64,000 bases of DNA from Clostridium thermobutyricum DSM 4928 (GCF_002050515.1 NZ_LTAY01000026.1:124001-188000); one strand, 5' to 3'. Shown: positions 1-9,644, counted from the stretch's first letter. The notes: generated by a model not told the origin, from the sequence alone. Made by a program: numbers and translations.

Positions 1-2
1 TT

Positions 3-359
3 GCTATGAGTATTGCAGGAGTTCTTGCAGTTTCAGTAATGCAAAAATCAAAACAAATAGGTATATTAAAAGCAATGGGAATTAAAAATAGTGGAGCAGC
101 ATCAATATTCATTTACCAAGGTGGAATCTTAGGAGTTATAGGTTCAATTGTTGGAGGAATTTTAGGTGTAGGATTATTTGAAGTTTTCTCACATGCTATA
201 AAAACACCTTCAGGTGCACCAATAGTTACAGGACACATTTATGTATCTTACTTAATAATAAGTATTGTAATTGCAATAGTTGTAGCAATTCTTGCAGCAG
301 TATTTGCAGCATCTAAGTCATTAAAATTAGATCCAATGGAAGTTATCAGAAATAACTAA
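3..359 (+). CDS. FtsX-like ABC transporter permease, C-terminal part
   Basis: This reading frame enters from the left edge, so only the last ~118 residues are present. It has a glycine-rich hydrophobic segment, a KQIGILKAMGIKN segment typical of FtsX/MacB permeases (the cytoplasmic coupling region before a transmembrane helix), two or three further membrane helices, and a basic end with DPMEVIRNN. The ATPase gene follows 15 bp downstream. Together they make a MacB/LolE-type exporter acting on lipoproteins, peptides or drugs; the substrate cannot be told from this fragment. Confidence 0.85.
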   Translation, partial: AMSIAGVLAVSVMQKSKQIGILKAMGIKNSGAASIFIYQGGILGVIGSIVGGILGVGLFEVFSHAIKTPSGAPIVTGHIYVSYLIISIVIAIVVAILAAVFAASKSLKLDPMEVIRNN

Positions 360-374
360 GGAGGTTAGACAGAA

Positions 375-1058
375 ATGGAAGTTTTAAATTTAAAAAATAT
401 AAATAGAGTTTATGGTGATAAGGTTAAAACACAAGTTTTATTTGATGCTAACCTTAAGGTTGAAGAAGGAGAGTTTGTTTCAATAATAGGACAAAGTGGT
501 AGTGGTAAAAGTACACTTTTAAATATAATGGGAACTCTTGATACTCCAACTTCAGGAGAAGTTTATATAAATGGTAAAAGAACTGATAAGATGAGCAAAA
601 ATGAACTTGCAAGAATAAGAAATGAAGATATAGGCTTTATATTTCAATTTCACTACCTATTACCTGAATTTACAGTGCTTGAAAATGTATTAATGCCTTA
701 TAGATTATCAGGAAAAAAAGTTACTAAAGAAGTTTTAGAAAGAGCTGAAAAATTATTAGAAATAGTTAACCTTTCAAAAGTTAAAAATAATAAAGCAACA
801 GACCTTTCTGGTGGACAACAACAAAGAGGTGCTATTGCAAGAGCGTTAATAAATAATCCAAAGATAGTTCTTGGAGATGAGCCAACAGGTAACTTAGATT
901 CTAATACAACAGAAGAAGTTTATAACCTTTTAAGAGAAATAAATAAAGAATTTAAAACAACTTTTGTAATAATAACTCACGACAATAGAATAGCTGAAAA
1001 AGCTGATAGAGTTATAAAAATACAAGATGGAAAAATAATAGAAGATATTAAAAAATAA
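375..1058 (+). CDS. ABC transporter ATP-binding protein (LolD/MacB type)
   Basis: This 227-residue ATPase energises the upstream FtsX permease. Walker A GQSGSGKST is at residues 39-47, the Q-loop glutamine near 91, the signature LSGGQQQ at 144-150 and Walker B IVLGDEP at 164-170, followed by the D-loop and the H-loop of VIITHD. Length and motif set are those of the LolD/MacB/FtsE group, which couple to FtsX-fold permeases. An AAGGAGG ribosome binding site overlaps the end of the permease gene, so the two are one transcription unit ending at the hairpin just after the stop. No peptide-processing domain is fused to it. Confidence 0.93.
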   Translation: MEVLNLKNINRVYGDKVKTQVLFDANLKVEEGEFVSIIGQSGSGKSTLLNIMGTLDTPTSGEVYINGKRTDKMSKNELARIRNEDIGFIFQFHYLLPEFTVLENVLMPYRLSGKKVTKEVLERAEKLLEIVNLSKVKNNKATDLSGGQQQRGAIARALINNPKIVLGDEPTGNLDSNTTEEVYNLLREINKEFKTTFVIITHDNRIAEKADRVIKIQDGKIIEDIKK

Positions 1059-1061
1059 AAT

Positions 1062-1098
1062 AAAAAGACTGTTTGCAATTTTGCAAGCAGTCTTTTTT
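1062..1098 (+). terminator. Rho-independent terminator of the FtsX/ATPase operon
   Basis: AAAAGACTG-TTTGCAA and TTGCAAG-CAGTCTTTTTT form a long hairpin followed by a T run directly after the ATPase stop codon. Confidence 0.85.
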
Positions 1099-1208
1099 AT
1101 TATTAGATATACAATTAATTTTATTTTTAAAGGTTTTTAAAGTTTTAAGGTGAATAAATATAGTGAATGGAAAATTTTGTTTTATAAATATAAGCTTAGG
1201 AGGAAGTT

Positions 1209-2192
1209 ATGGAATATGTAAAGTTAGGTAATTCAGATTTAAATGTATCTAGAATTTGTTTAGGATGTATGGGATTTGGAGATTCAAGTAGTGGAATGCA
1301 TACATGGACTTTAGATGAAGAACAATCTACAGAGATTATAAAGAAAGCTCTTGAAAATGGAATTAATTTTTTTGATACTGCTATAGCTTATCAAAATGGA
1401 ACAAGTGAACAATATGTTGGAAGAGCTTTGAAAAAATTAGCTAAAAGAGAAGATGTTATTATTGCCACAAAATTTTTGCCTAGAAGTCAAAAAGAAATTG
1501 AAAATAATATTAGTATAAGAGAGCATATAAATACTATGCTTAATAAAAGTTTAGCTAATCTTGAAACTGATTATATAGATTTATATATATGTCATATGTG
1601 GGATTATTCTACTCCAGTTGAAGAGTTGATGTGTGCATTAAATGAGCAAGTTAAAGCTGGAAAAGTGCGTTATATAGGAATTTCTAATTGTTTTGCATGG
1701 CAATTAGAAAAAGCAAATTGTATTGCAGAAAAAAATGGTTGGAGCAAGTTTATATCTGTTCAAAATCATTATAATATGTTGTTTAGAGAAGAAGAGAGAG
1801 AAATGGTGCCTTGCTGTAAAGATGGAAATATTGCAATGACTCCATATAGTGCTTTAGCTTCAGGAAGATTAGTTAGAGATTGGTCTGAAAAAACTAAAAG
1901 ATTAGAAGAAGATTCATTTGCAAAAAGTAAATATGATTTAACAGCTAATCAAGATAGAATAATTGTTGAGCGTGTTGCTGAAATTGCGAAAAAAAGAGGA
2001 ATGACAAGAATTCAAATAGCTTTAGGATGGCTTCTTTCAAAAGTAGATGCTCCTATAGTTGGGGCAACAAAGTTTTATCATATTGAAGAAGCTATAAAAG
2101 CTATAGGAGTAAAACTTACAGAAGAGGAAATAGAATATTTAGAAGAGCCATATGTACCACATAAGTTAGTTGGTATTATGAAACAAAAATAA
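1209..2192 (+). CDS. Aldo/keto reductase
   Basis: A 327-residue NAD(P)H-dependent oxidoreductase of the (beta/alpha)8 aldo/keto reductase superfamily. The catalytic tetrad is visible: Asp56 and Tyr61 in DTAIAYQNGTSE, Lys88 in IATKF and His129 in YICHMWD. The C-terminal half has the cofactor-side elements VRYIGISN, QNHYNMLFR and the late GATKFYHIEEA segment. An AGGAGG site lies a few bases before the ATG. The order and insertions are those of the YghZ/Tas-like (AKR11-13) branch, which reduces aldehydes and ketones; the physiological substrate is unknown. The gene stands alone between terminators. Confidence 0.9.
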   Translation: MEYVKLGNSDLNVSRICLGCMGFGDSSSGMHTWTLDEEQSTEIIKKALENGINFFDTAIAYQNGTSEQYVGRALKKLAKREDVIIATKFLPRSQKEIENNISIREHINTMLNKSLANLETDYIDLYICHMWDYSTPVEELMCALNEQVKAGKVRYIGISNCFAWQLEKANCIAEKNGWSKFISVQNHYNMLFREEEREMVPCCKDGNIAMTPYSALASGRLVRDWSEKTKRLEEDSFAKSKYDLTANQDRIIVERVAEIAKKRGMTRIQIALGWLLSKVDAPIVGATKFYHIEEAIKAIGVKLTEEEIEYLEEPYVPHKLVGIMKQK

Positions 2193-2347
2193 TTTTTTTA
2201 GTATATGTATTTTTTATTTAATGATAAGTGATTTGAATGAAGATTAAAAATAAATTATGTAATTAAGTGAGAATTATGAAGTTAAATAAAGGCTAAAAAA
2301 TAGATTATAGAATTAAATAAAGGTTAAAAACATATGTAGATAGAATT

Positions 2348-2402
2348 AAGGCTGCTGAAAATTGAGAGCTTATTATTGAGGTGGTACATCAACAGCCTTT
2401 TT
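2348..2402 (+). terminator. Probable terminator hairpin
   Basis: AAGGCTGCTGA pairs with TCAACAGCCTT (one mismatch) over a roughly 30-nt loop and is followed by a T run. It would end read-through from the aldo/keto reductase gene. Confidence 0.55.
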
Positions 2403-2484
2403 CTATTAGAAATTATAGACTAGAAAATTATTTTATATACATAAATAAAATAGTTTTTATTAGAAATATTTACTTATATATTAG

Positions 2485-2514
2485 AAAAGGTAGTTAGTAT
2501 TTAACTACCTTTTT
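2485..2514. terminator. Perfect 12-bp inverted repeat, bidirectional terminator
   Basis: AAAAGGTAGTTA and TAACTACCTTTT are exact complements around a 6-nt loop, with A and T tracts on the two sides, so it can terminate in either direction. Confidence 0.75.
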
Positions 2515-2836
2515 AATATATTACTTATAAGTTTTTATAAAATTATTCAATAGATACAATATTGTTTTTATAAACATTTCTTAGAGTATTTTTAGAAACT
2601 TTATTTATATGTTGTGAGGATTTTTAGAATGTATATGAAATATGGGAACATTAACTAATAAAAATTAGGTAAAGAGTATTTTGAAACATACAATTAGTTA
2701 TTATTAGCCATTAAAGGGAAATAAAATTTATAAAACATATTATTGTTAAAAATTTAAAGAAGAGTATAATTAATACAAAATAATTCTAATATAAAGGAAT
2801 ATTTAATTAGTGAAATTAGATTACGGAGGAAGAAAA

Positions 2837-3307
2837 ATGGGGAAATCAATTGAAAAAATAAATTTTAAGAAGCTAAATAAATGGTTAAATATAATAAATT
2901 TAATTTATGTTATAATAGCAACTATTTCAATTATCTTTTTGTGGATTAAAGCACCTTCTGAAATTCCAATTCATTATGGTTTTGGAGGGCATGTAGATGA
3001 GTATGGTTCTAAAAGCAATTCTCTTATATTAGTGTTTGTTTTAATTGCTATATATCTTATATTTATGTTTATTTCTAAATTTCCTAAATCTTATAATTAC
3101 ATTGTTCCAATAACTGATTTAAATAGAGAAAGGCAATATAATATATCTTCAACATTTATGAAAATTTTAAGTCTTGAAATAATGATTTTAATTTCATATA
3201 TGTGTATACAAAGTTTAATTGGAGCAAAAAGTATTACAAATTATTTTATAGTTATTATTGTTGTTTCAGTAGTCATTTATATTTATTTTAGTGTAAAAAA
3301 TAAATAA
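2837..3307 (+). CDS. DUF1648 domain membrane protein
   Basis: About 156 residues from the ATG at 2837, chosen because GGAGGA lies just before it; an in-frame GTG at 2810 has no such site. One membrane helix (residues about 20-38) precedes the DUF1648 signature, PSEIPIHYGFGGHVDEYGSK. Three more hydrophobic segments follow at about 60-78, 110-128 and 133-150. DUF1648 is found in SdpI-type immunity/signalling proteins and in many small Firmicutes membrane proteins. Here only the DUF1648 part is present, so a role in envelope-stress or peptide immunity is only a suggestion. Confidence 0.8.
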   Translation: MGKSIEKINFKKLNKWLNIINLIYVIIATISIIFLWIKAPSEIPIHYGFGGHVDEYGSKSNSLILVFVLIAIYLIFMFISKFPKSYNYIVPITDLNRERQYNISSTFMKILSLEIMILISYMCIQSLIGAKSITNYFIVIIVVSVVIYIYFSVKNK

Positions 3308-3395
3308 AGTTTCATATTAATTTTAGAAAGTTTTAAATAAAGGAGTATAATAGGTTTGGACTATTTAAAAGCTTTTTATAAATTAGGAGGGAAAC

Positions 3396-4049
3396 ATGAG
3401 AACTAAAATAAAGCAAATGCATGAGGAGTTAAATACATTCCCGACAAGTAAAGCAGTTTATACAATGGCATCAAAGTTATATAAAGACTTGCCTAAAAGT
3501 GATGATGAGTTTATTGAATTATGTGATGAGCTTGTTCAATCTCATGATTGGACATTATATGAAATGATGACTGTATGGATAAAGAAAAGAAAAACTGCTT
3601 ACTTAACTAAATATTTTAAGACATATGAAAAATGGTTATATGAATATACTAATAATTTCGGTGCATGTGATCAACTTTGTTACAGAGTACTTAACCCAAT
3701 AATTGAAAGGTATCCAACTCTTTTTGAAGAAGTTAGAAAATGGAGTAAATCTGATAATCCATATGTAAAAAGAGCATCAGCAATTTGTTTAATGAAGTCA
3801 ACTAAAAGCTTTGTTGTTAATGTTCCTTTTAGTTATGTAAAAGAAATTTCTGATGAGCTTTTAGAAGATAATCACATTTATGTGCAAAAGGGAGTGGGGT
3901 GGCTTTTAAAATATTCTTATTTGTCTTATCCAGATGAGGTAGTTAATTATATTAAGAGTAATGTTAACAGAATGAGTAGAATAACATTTATGTATGCATT
4001 AGAAAAAATGCCTCATGAGTTAAAAGAGGAGATAATTAAGAGTAGGTAG
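3396..4049 (+). CDS. AlkD-like DNA alkylation repair protein
   Basis: A 217-residue all-helical protein matching the AlkD family (DNA_alkylation, HEAT-like repeats), DNA glycosylases that remove bulky cationic alkyl bases without base flipping. Visible family features are the N-terminal FPTSKAVYTMASKLYKDLP helix pair, HDWTLYEMMTVWI, TNNFGACDQLC (Asp92 lies where the catalytic Asp of AlkD is expected) and a WSKSDNPYVKRASAICL repeat with the conserved Trp and Arg. AGGAGGG precedes the ATG. It stands alone. The family also contains members without proven glycosylase activity. Confidence 0.85.
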   Translation: MRTKIKQMHEELNTFPTSKAVYTMASKLYKDLPKSDDEFIELCDELVQSHDWTLYEMMTVWIKKRKTAYLTKYFKTYEKWLYEYTNNFGACDQLCYRVLNPIIERYPTLFEEVRKWSKSDNPYVKRASAICLMKSTKSFVVNVPFSYVKEISDELLEDNHIYVQKGVGWLLKYSYLSYPDEVVNYIKSNVNRMSRITFMYALEKMPHELKEEIIKSR

Positions 4050-4697
4050 AAAAATTAAGAAATAATAATATTAAATTTTTTAGTTTCGAGAGCAATTTTA
4101 GGGTTTTTTATAGCCTTAATAAATGCAATATTTTCAAAAGGAATTATTATGGATTATACAAATAGCAATAATTTTAAATTTACATAAGTAAGGTGGACAA
4201 GTATAAATTGTCCACTTTTTTTATAAAGCATTTTATATATTAATTTTCATTATTTGTTATAAAATTCATTAAAATGAAAATTATAAACAAAAAACCATTT
4301 AAAATTTAATAAGAATTCATAAATAATACACATTTTTTTTGTATATTGGTACAGGGAAATTTAAGTATATACAGTCAGAGTATAAGATGTAAACAAAAAA
4401 TTAATATACAATCCAAATTAAAAAATAAGATAAGCTTATTTTAAAAGTCTAAATTATAACATTTCTATATTTATAAAATCTAAAAATAATATCATTTATA
4501 AATACAACTAAAAATTAAAATATAGACTCTTTTAAATAAGTTTTATCATTTACAGGAAACAATTAGATATTCTATTAATATTTTCAATATTTTAATCTTT
4601 AAGTTTGTCTATTTATTTCTTCATTGATACGGGATTAGAATATTTTGATAGTTTATCTAAATTACATAGATACTATTCAAGATATAAGGGGGAAAAA
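4050..4697. other. Intergenic region before the adhesin gene
   Basis: From about 4075 to 4186 one frame reads a hydrophobic stretch ending in GIIMDYTNSNNFKFT then a stop, without a start codon or ribosome binding site. It may be the C-terminal relic of a membrane protein, but this is weak. A terminator at 4193-4222 follows. The remaining 470 bp before the adhesin is very AT-rich and would hold its promoter and a long leader; I see no clear -35/-10 pair. Confidence 0.45.
4193..4222 (+). terminator. Terminator of the GTGGACAA hairpin family
   Basis: GTGGACAA and TTGTCCAC are perfectly complementary around GTATAAA and followed by seven T. Near-identical hairpins recur at 16772, 27562, 41886, 43143 and 43748. 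Confidence 0.8.
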
Positions 4698-7600
4698 ATG
4701 GATTGTACTAATTCTAAAAGCGTCCTAAAAAAATTAAGCGTAGCTTTAATAATGTTTATGTTTTTAACTCTAACTCAAGGATATCAAAACAGTTTTGCTG
4801 ATAATATAGTTTCAAGTAATACTAATACGGTAACAGCTGAAGCACATTTTACAACTGAAAAGATTAGAGATGGATTTTACACAAGTTTAGTAGTTGATTA
4901 CAAGATTTTAGATAGGAGTAATATAAAACCTGGAGATAAGATAATAGTTAAATTACCAGATGTTTTTAAAAATATTAAGCCTGTTTATAGTAAAGAACAT
5001 TTTTCTAATTGTACTGTAAATGGAGATACCATAACTTTAACTTTTGGACCTAACATAAATGAAGGTGTTCAAGGATATTTTACTTTACAAATGTATGGGG
5101 ATAGTAAAGTAGAAAATAAATCTTATGAAGCCACTGCTACAATCGGGGATAAAGTAGTTAAAGCAAGTGTAGAGGGAGAAGTAGTAGAAAGTGGTGGTGG
5201 ACAATCTCCAGATATGTATAAAGTATTTGGAAGTGGTTTTCCTGTAAATAATTTAGGTGAAGGAGTAATAGTAGATAGAAATAAGCCTGTTCCATATTCA
5301 ATTGTAGTAAATAGAAATAGAAAAAATTTAGGTACTATGACTTTAAAGGATAATATTCCAAGTGGAATGGCTTTAGATAAAAATAGTTTAAAAATATATG
5401 AGATTTCACCTAACAATGATTATAAAGATGTAACTAATATATATTTAAACTCAGGAAGAGTTAGCATGGATTATACTCATTTACAAATTTCTTTTGACCC
5501 TGGAAACATGTATATGGTGAATTATAATACTTTTGTTACTGCAACAGAAGATAAATATAATAATACAGCTACAATGACAGATTATTATGGAAAAGTACAA
5601 GGTCAAGCAGTAGCTATTTTAGGTTCTGGGGCAGGAGCAATAAATGTTTATAAAACAGTGGATAAAGAAAATGTAAGTAATTTTGGAGATCAAAATATAA
5701 CTTATCATATAAAATTTGATTCATTTGGAACTTTCTTAAAAGGAACAATGCATATTCAAGATAAGATTAATCCAAAGCTTACAGATATAAAAGTTACAGG
5801 AACTAAACAATTTACAGTAAAATATGATTCAGCTACAAAAACATTAGAAGCAGTAAATGATAAAAGTACAATAGAGCCAGGAGATAATGCTGAAATTACA
5901 ATTAATGCTAGTTTTAAAGATGTTCAACCTGGAGAAAAAATAAATAATACTGCACAGGTTAATGGAGGAGATACTAATACTGTCCATACTACAAAAAGTC
6001 CATTAATTCAATTAAGCAAAGTTGGAGTTGATAATCCAAACCACTTATTGAGTGGAGCAGAGTTTGAAGTTATTAACGCAGATAATAATGAAAGAGTTAG
6101 TAATATTGTAACTGAAAAAGGAAATACAAATACTTTAATTACATCTGACAAGCCTATAAAATTTGAGTTGCCTTATGGAAATTATAAATTAGTAGAAATT
6201 AAAGCACCAAATGGATATGCGTTAAATACAAACCCAATAGATTTTAGTGTAAATGATAATAGCACTATAATAAATTTGACTGCAAAAGATAACCCAACAG
6301 GAAATATTAAAATTGTTAAGACAAATGATTTAAAAGAGCCATTACAGGGAGCGAAATTTAATTTAGTTAAAGATGGCAAAGTTATAAAAACAGGAGAAAC
6401 TGATAAAGAAGGTATTTTGGAATTTAATAATATTGAAGTTGGAGACTACAAAATAGTTGAAGTTTCAGCTCCAAAGGGATATGAAATTTCTAAAGATACT
6501 TCTGTAAAAGTAACTAAAGACCAAACTAGCTTAGTAAATATTGTAGATAAAAACATTTTAGGAACTTTAAATATAACTAAAATAGGAAATGACGGAACTA
6601 AGCTAAGTGGAGCAGAGTTTACAGTAGAAGGACCAAATGGATTTAAGAAAGTTATTACTACAAATGAAGAGGGATTAGCAAACTTAAATAATCTTTCTTG
6701 GGGAACTTATACAGTAAAAGAAACAAAAGCACCAATTGGTTATGAATTAAGTGGAGAAGCACAATCTATAACTATAAATGCAGATAATGTTTCAAATACA
6801 CAAAACTTAACTTTTAGTGATAAAAAGATATTAGGAAGCTTAGTTATAACAAAAGAAGGTTCAGATAAAGAGAAGTTAGCTGGAGCAACTTTTGAAATAA
6901 CAGGACCAAATAATTTCAATAAAACTGTAGTTACAGGAAAAGATGGAACTGTTTCAATAGATGGACTAGCTTGGGGAAGTTATGAAGTTAAAGAAATAAA
7001 AGCACCTCAAGGTTATAATTTAGATAAAGCACCACAAACTGTAGAAATAAATTCTTCTAATGTAAAAGCTATTCAAAATTTAGTATTTAAAGATAGCAAA
7101 ATATTAGGGAATTTAAATATAACTAAAATAGGAAATGACGGAGAAAAGCTAAGTGGAGCTGAATTTACAGTAGAGGGACCAAATGGATATAAACAAGTAG
7201 TTACAACAGATAAAGCTGGAGTTGCTACATTAAATAATATTCCATGGGGAACTTACACTATAAAAGAAACTAAAGCACCAATTGGTTATGAATTAAGTGG
7301 AAAACAACAAACTATAACAATAGATGCAAACAATGTTTCAAATGTACAAAACCTAACATTCAATGATACAAAAATATTAGGAAATTTAGTTATAACAAAA
7401 ACTGATGAAGAAGGAAATGTTCTTTCAGGAGCAAAATTTATGGTAACAGGACCAAATGGCTTTAAGAAGGAAATTACTACTGATTCAAAAGGAATAGCTA
7501 GTTTAGATAATATTGAATGGGGAGATTACAAAGTACAAGAGATAAAAGCACCAGAAGGATATAATTTAAATTCTGTAGCTCAAACAGTTGAAGTAAGTAA

Positions 7601-9380
7601 ATTTACAGTGGGTCAGCCACAAAAATTAATATTTAAAGATAGTAAAATATTAGGAAGCTTAGCTATAACTAAAATAGGAAATGACGGAGAAAAGCTAAGT
7701 GGAGCAGAGTTTACAGTAGAGGGACCAAATGGATTTAATAAAGTTGTTACTACTAATAAAAATGGAGTAGCAAATTTAAATAATCTTTCTTGGGGAACTT
7801 ATACAATAAAAGAAACAAAAGCACCAATTGGTTATGAATTAAGTGAAAAACAACAAACTATAACTATAAATGCTGATAATGTTTCAAATGTACAAAACCT
7901 AACATTCAATGATACAAAAATATTAGGAAATTTAGTTATAACAAAAACTGATGAAGAAGGAAATGTTCTTTCAGGAGCAAAATTTATGGTAACAGGACCA
8001 AATTACTTTAAGAAAGAAATTACTACTGATTCAAAAGGAATAGCTAGTTTAGATAATATTGAATGGGGAACTTACAAGGTACAAGAGATAAAAGCACCAG
8101 AAGGATATAATTTAAATTCTGTAGCTCAAACAGTTAAAGTAAGTAAATTTATAGTAGGCCAGCCACAAAAATTAATATTTAAAGATAAAAAAATATTAGG
8201 AAGTTTAGCTATAACTAAATTAGGAAATGATGGAGAAAAGCTAAGTGGAGCTGAATTTACAGTAACAGGGCCAAATGGATATAAACAAGTAGTTACAACA
8301 GATAAAGCTGGAGTTGCTATATTAAATAATATTCCATGGGGAACTTACGAAATTAAGGAAACTAAAGCACCAGAAGGTTATAAACTAAATAAAGAAATGC
8401 AAACAATAACAATTGGAGCATCAACTGTAGAAAAACAACAAAATATTACTATTATTGATGGGAAAGAATTAGGAAGTTTAGTTATAACAAAAGAAGGACC
8501 AGATAAAGAGAAATTAGCTGGAGCAACTTTTGAAATAACAGGACCAAATAATTTTAATAAAACTGTAGTTACAGGAAAAGATGGAACTGTTTCAATAGAT
8601 GGATTAGCTTGGGGAAGTTATGAAGTTAAAGAAATAAAAGCACCTCAAGGTTATAATTTAGATAAAGCACCACAAATTGTAGAAATAAATTCTTCTAATG
8701 TAAAATCTATTCAAAGTTTAATATTTAAAGATTCTAAGAAAACAGGAACTTTAAATATAACTAAAATAGGAAATGACGGAACTAAGCTAAGTGGAGCAGA
8801 ATTTACGGTAGAAGGACCAAATGGATTTAAGAAAGTAGTTACTACTAATAAAGATGGAGTAGCAAATTTAAATAATCTTTCTTGGGGAACTTATACAATA
8901 AAAGAAACTAAAGCACCAGAAGGTTATAATCTAAATAATGAAGTTAAAGTCATAAAAATAGACTCAAAAAATGCAGGGGAAGTTCAAAGAGTTATAGTTA
9001 AAGATGACAAGATTATAGAACCTATTGTGCCAAAAGAGGATAAGTCATCTGAAGGTAATGAAATTGTACCAAAAGAAGATAATCCGGTTGAAAATAATAA
9101 TATTGAACAAAATGAAAATAAGCCAGTTGAAAATGATAATGTAACGCCAAAAGAAAGTAGTTCAACTGAAAGCAGTATTACACCAAAAGAGGTTAAACAG
9201 AGTTCAGATAAAAGTGATAAACAAGATGCAAAATCTCAAGATTATAAAGAGAACAATTCTAGAAGTAATAATCCTTTAACTGGAGAAAATGGTCAAATGG
9301 TAGTTGTTTTAATTATACTTGCAGCTGCAATAATTCTACTAATTTTAAACAACACAAAATTTAAAAAAAGAAAAAATTAA
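4698..9380 (+). CDS. LPXTG-like cell-wall adhesin with eleven CnaB-type domains
   Basis: A 1560-residue surface protein. I place the start at 4698 because AAGGGGGA precedes it; an upstream in-frame TTG at 4605 lacks a site. A signal peptide ends near SFADN (about residue 36). Residues ~40-440 look like Ig-fold adhesin domains. Eleven prealbumin-like (CnaB/SpaA) domains follow from ~445; the last nine (620-1438) are each exactly 91 residues and carry KITK...GAEFTV...WGTYTIKETKAPEGY. CnaB domains normally self-crosslink Lys to Asn through a Glu, giving stiff stalks. Then come a charged Pro/Glu/Ser-rich wall-spanning linker, a sorting motif NPLTG at 1525-1529, a membrane helix and KKRKN. The likely role is binding host matrix, anchored by a sortase. 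The ligand is unknown. Confidence 0.92.
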   Translation: MDCTNSKSVLKKLSVALIMFMFLTLTQGYQNSFADNIVSSNTNTVTAEAHFTTEKIRDGFYTSLVVDYKILDRSNIKPGDKIIVKLPDVFKNIKPVYSKEHFSNCTVNGDTITLTFGPNINEGVQGYFTLQMYGDSKVENKSYEATATIGDKVVKASVEGEVVESGGGQSPDMYKVFGSGFPVNNLGEGVIVDRNKPVPYSIVVNRNRKNLGTMTLKDNIPSGMALDKNSLKIYEISPNNDYKDVTNIYLNSGRVSMDYTHLQISFDPGNMYMVNYNTFVTATEDKYNNTATMTDYYGKVQGQAVAILGSGAGAINVYKTVDKENVSNFGDQNITYHIKFDSFGTFLKGTMHIQDKINPKLTDIKVTGTKQFTVKYDSATKTLEAVNDKSTIEPGDNAEITINASFKDVQPGEKINNTAQVNGGDTNTVHTTKSPLIQLSKVGVDNPNHLLSGAEFEVINADNNERVSNIVTEKGNTNTLITSDKPIKFELPYGNYKLVEIKAPNGYALNTNPIDFSVNDNSTIINLTAKDNPTGNIKIVKTNDLKEPLQGAKFNLVKDGKVIKTGETDKEGILEFNNIEVGDYKIVEVSAPKGYEISKDTSVKVTKDQTSLVNIVDKNILGTLNITKIGNDGTKLSGAEFTVEGPNGFKKVITTNEEGLANLNNLSWGTYTVKETKAPIGYELSGEAQSITINADNVSNTQNLTFSDKKILGSLVITKEGSDKEKLAGATFEITGPNNFNKTVVTGKDGTVSIDGLAWGSYEVKEIKAPQGYNLDKAPQTVEINSSNVKAIQNLVFKDSKILGNLNITKIGNDGEKLSGAEFTVEGPNGYKQVVTTDKAGVATLNNIPWGTYTIKETKAPIGYELSGKQQTITIDANNVSNVQNLTFNDTKILGNLVITKTDEEGNVLSGAKFMVTGPNGFKKEITTDSKGIASLDNIEWGDYKVQEIKAPEGYNLNSVAQTVEVSKFTVGQPQKLIFKDSKILGSLAITKIGNDGEKLSGAEFTVEGPNGFNKVVTTNKNGVANLNNLSWGTYTIKETKAPIGYELSEKQQTITINADNVSNVQNLTFNDTKILGNLVITKTDEEGNVLSGAKFMVTGPNYFKKEITTDSKGIASLDNIEWGTYKVQEIKAPEGYNLNSVAQTVKVSKFIVGQPQKLIFKDKKILGSLAITKLGNDGEKLSGAEFTVTGPNGYKQVVTTDKAGVAILNNIPWGTYEIKETKAPEGYKLNKEMQTITIGASTVEKQQNITIIDGKELGSLVITKEGPDKEKLAGATFEITGPNNFNKTVVTGKDGTVSIDGLAWGSYEVKEIKAPQGYNLDKAPQIVEINSSNVKSIQSLIFKDSKKTGTLNITKIGNDGTKLSGAEFTVEGPNGFKKVVTTNKDGVANLNNLSWGTYTIKETKAPEGYNLNNEVKVIKIDSKNAGEVQRVIVKDDKIIEPIVPKEDKSSEGNEIVPKEDNPVENNNIEQNENKPVENDNVTPKESSSTESSITPKEVKQSSDKSDKQDAKSQDYKENNSRSNNPLTGENGQMVVVLIILAAAIILLILNNTKFKKRKN
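6555..9011 (+). repeat. Nine 273-bp tandem repeats encoding 91-residue CnaB domains
   Basis: The array is 2457 bp, exactly 9 x 273. By the first residues after ITK the units fall into type A (IGNDG or LGNDG), B (EGSDKEK or EGPDKEK) and C (TDEEGN), in the order A B A C A C A B A. Units of one type are almost identical at the DNA level, so recombination or assembly collapse here is likely. Confidence 0.9.
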
Positions 9381-9386
9381 AAAATA

Positions 9387-9418
9387 GAGCTTAGCAAATA
9401 TTTGCTAGGCTCTTTTTT
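9387..9418 (+). terminator. Terminator after the adhesin gene
   Basis: GAGCTTAGCAAA pairs with TTTGCTAGGCTC (one G-T pair) and is followed by six T. Confidence 0.85.
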
Positions 9419-9421
9419 ATC

Positions 9422-9510
9422 TTTATATTAAAACTTATTTAAGATTAAAAATTTTTATTCTTTAATAAAGAAAATATTTAAGTTCTGTTTTATAAAAGAT
9501 TATATTAAAA
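9422..9510 (+). repeat. Left copy of a ~85-bp direct repeat flanking a cassette
   Basis: This stretch aligns with 13165-13254 at roughly 80% identity by eye, including the identical blocks TTTATATTAAAA and TTTAATAAAGAAAA and a shared TTCTGTTT. Between the copies lie the bacteriocin-like secreted protein and its ABC genes. The 335 bp between the adhesin stop and the secreted-protein start hold only this repeat, the terminator and a promoter. Confidence 0.65.
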
Positions 9511-9644
9511 TTAGTTTTTATTATATTTTTTTAATTTTTATAATATAAAAGGAAACTTCAACTTATAAATAGAGATTCTATGAATAGTATTATGAATATT
9601 ATTAAATGAAAATAATTAAAAAAATAGAAATTTATTAAAATATA

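Larger units (their letters stand above)
2193..2836. other. Intergenic region with hairpins and decayed short repeats
   Basis: No gene is seen. Between 2220 and 2335 there are imperfect copies of a TTAAATAAAGGYTAAAAA-like unit. Two terminator-like hairpins follow (2348-2402 and 2485-2514). The rest is AT-rich DNA leading to the next gene. Confidence 0.6.

Noticed and set aside
2376..2402. A GAGGTGGTAC string before a terminator arm resembles the T-box leader core.
   Set aside because: The match is partial, the string falls in the hairpin loop, no specifier stem is visible, and no amino-acid gene follows. It is better read as an ordinary terminator.
4605..4697. An upstream TTG would extend the adhesin by 31 residues.
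   Set aside because: No ribosome binding site precedes it, and the extension would bury the signal peptide. The ATG at 4698 has AAGGGGGA.
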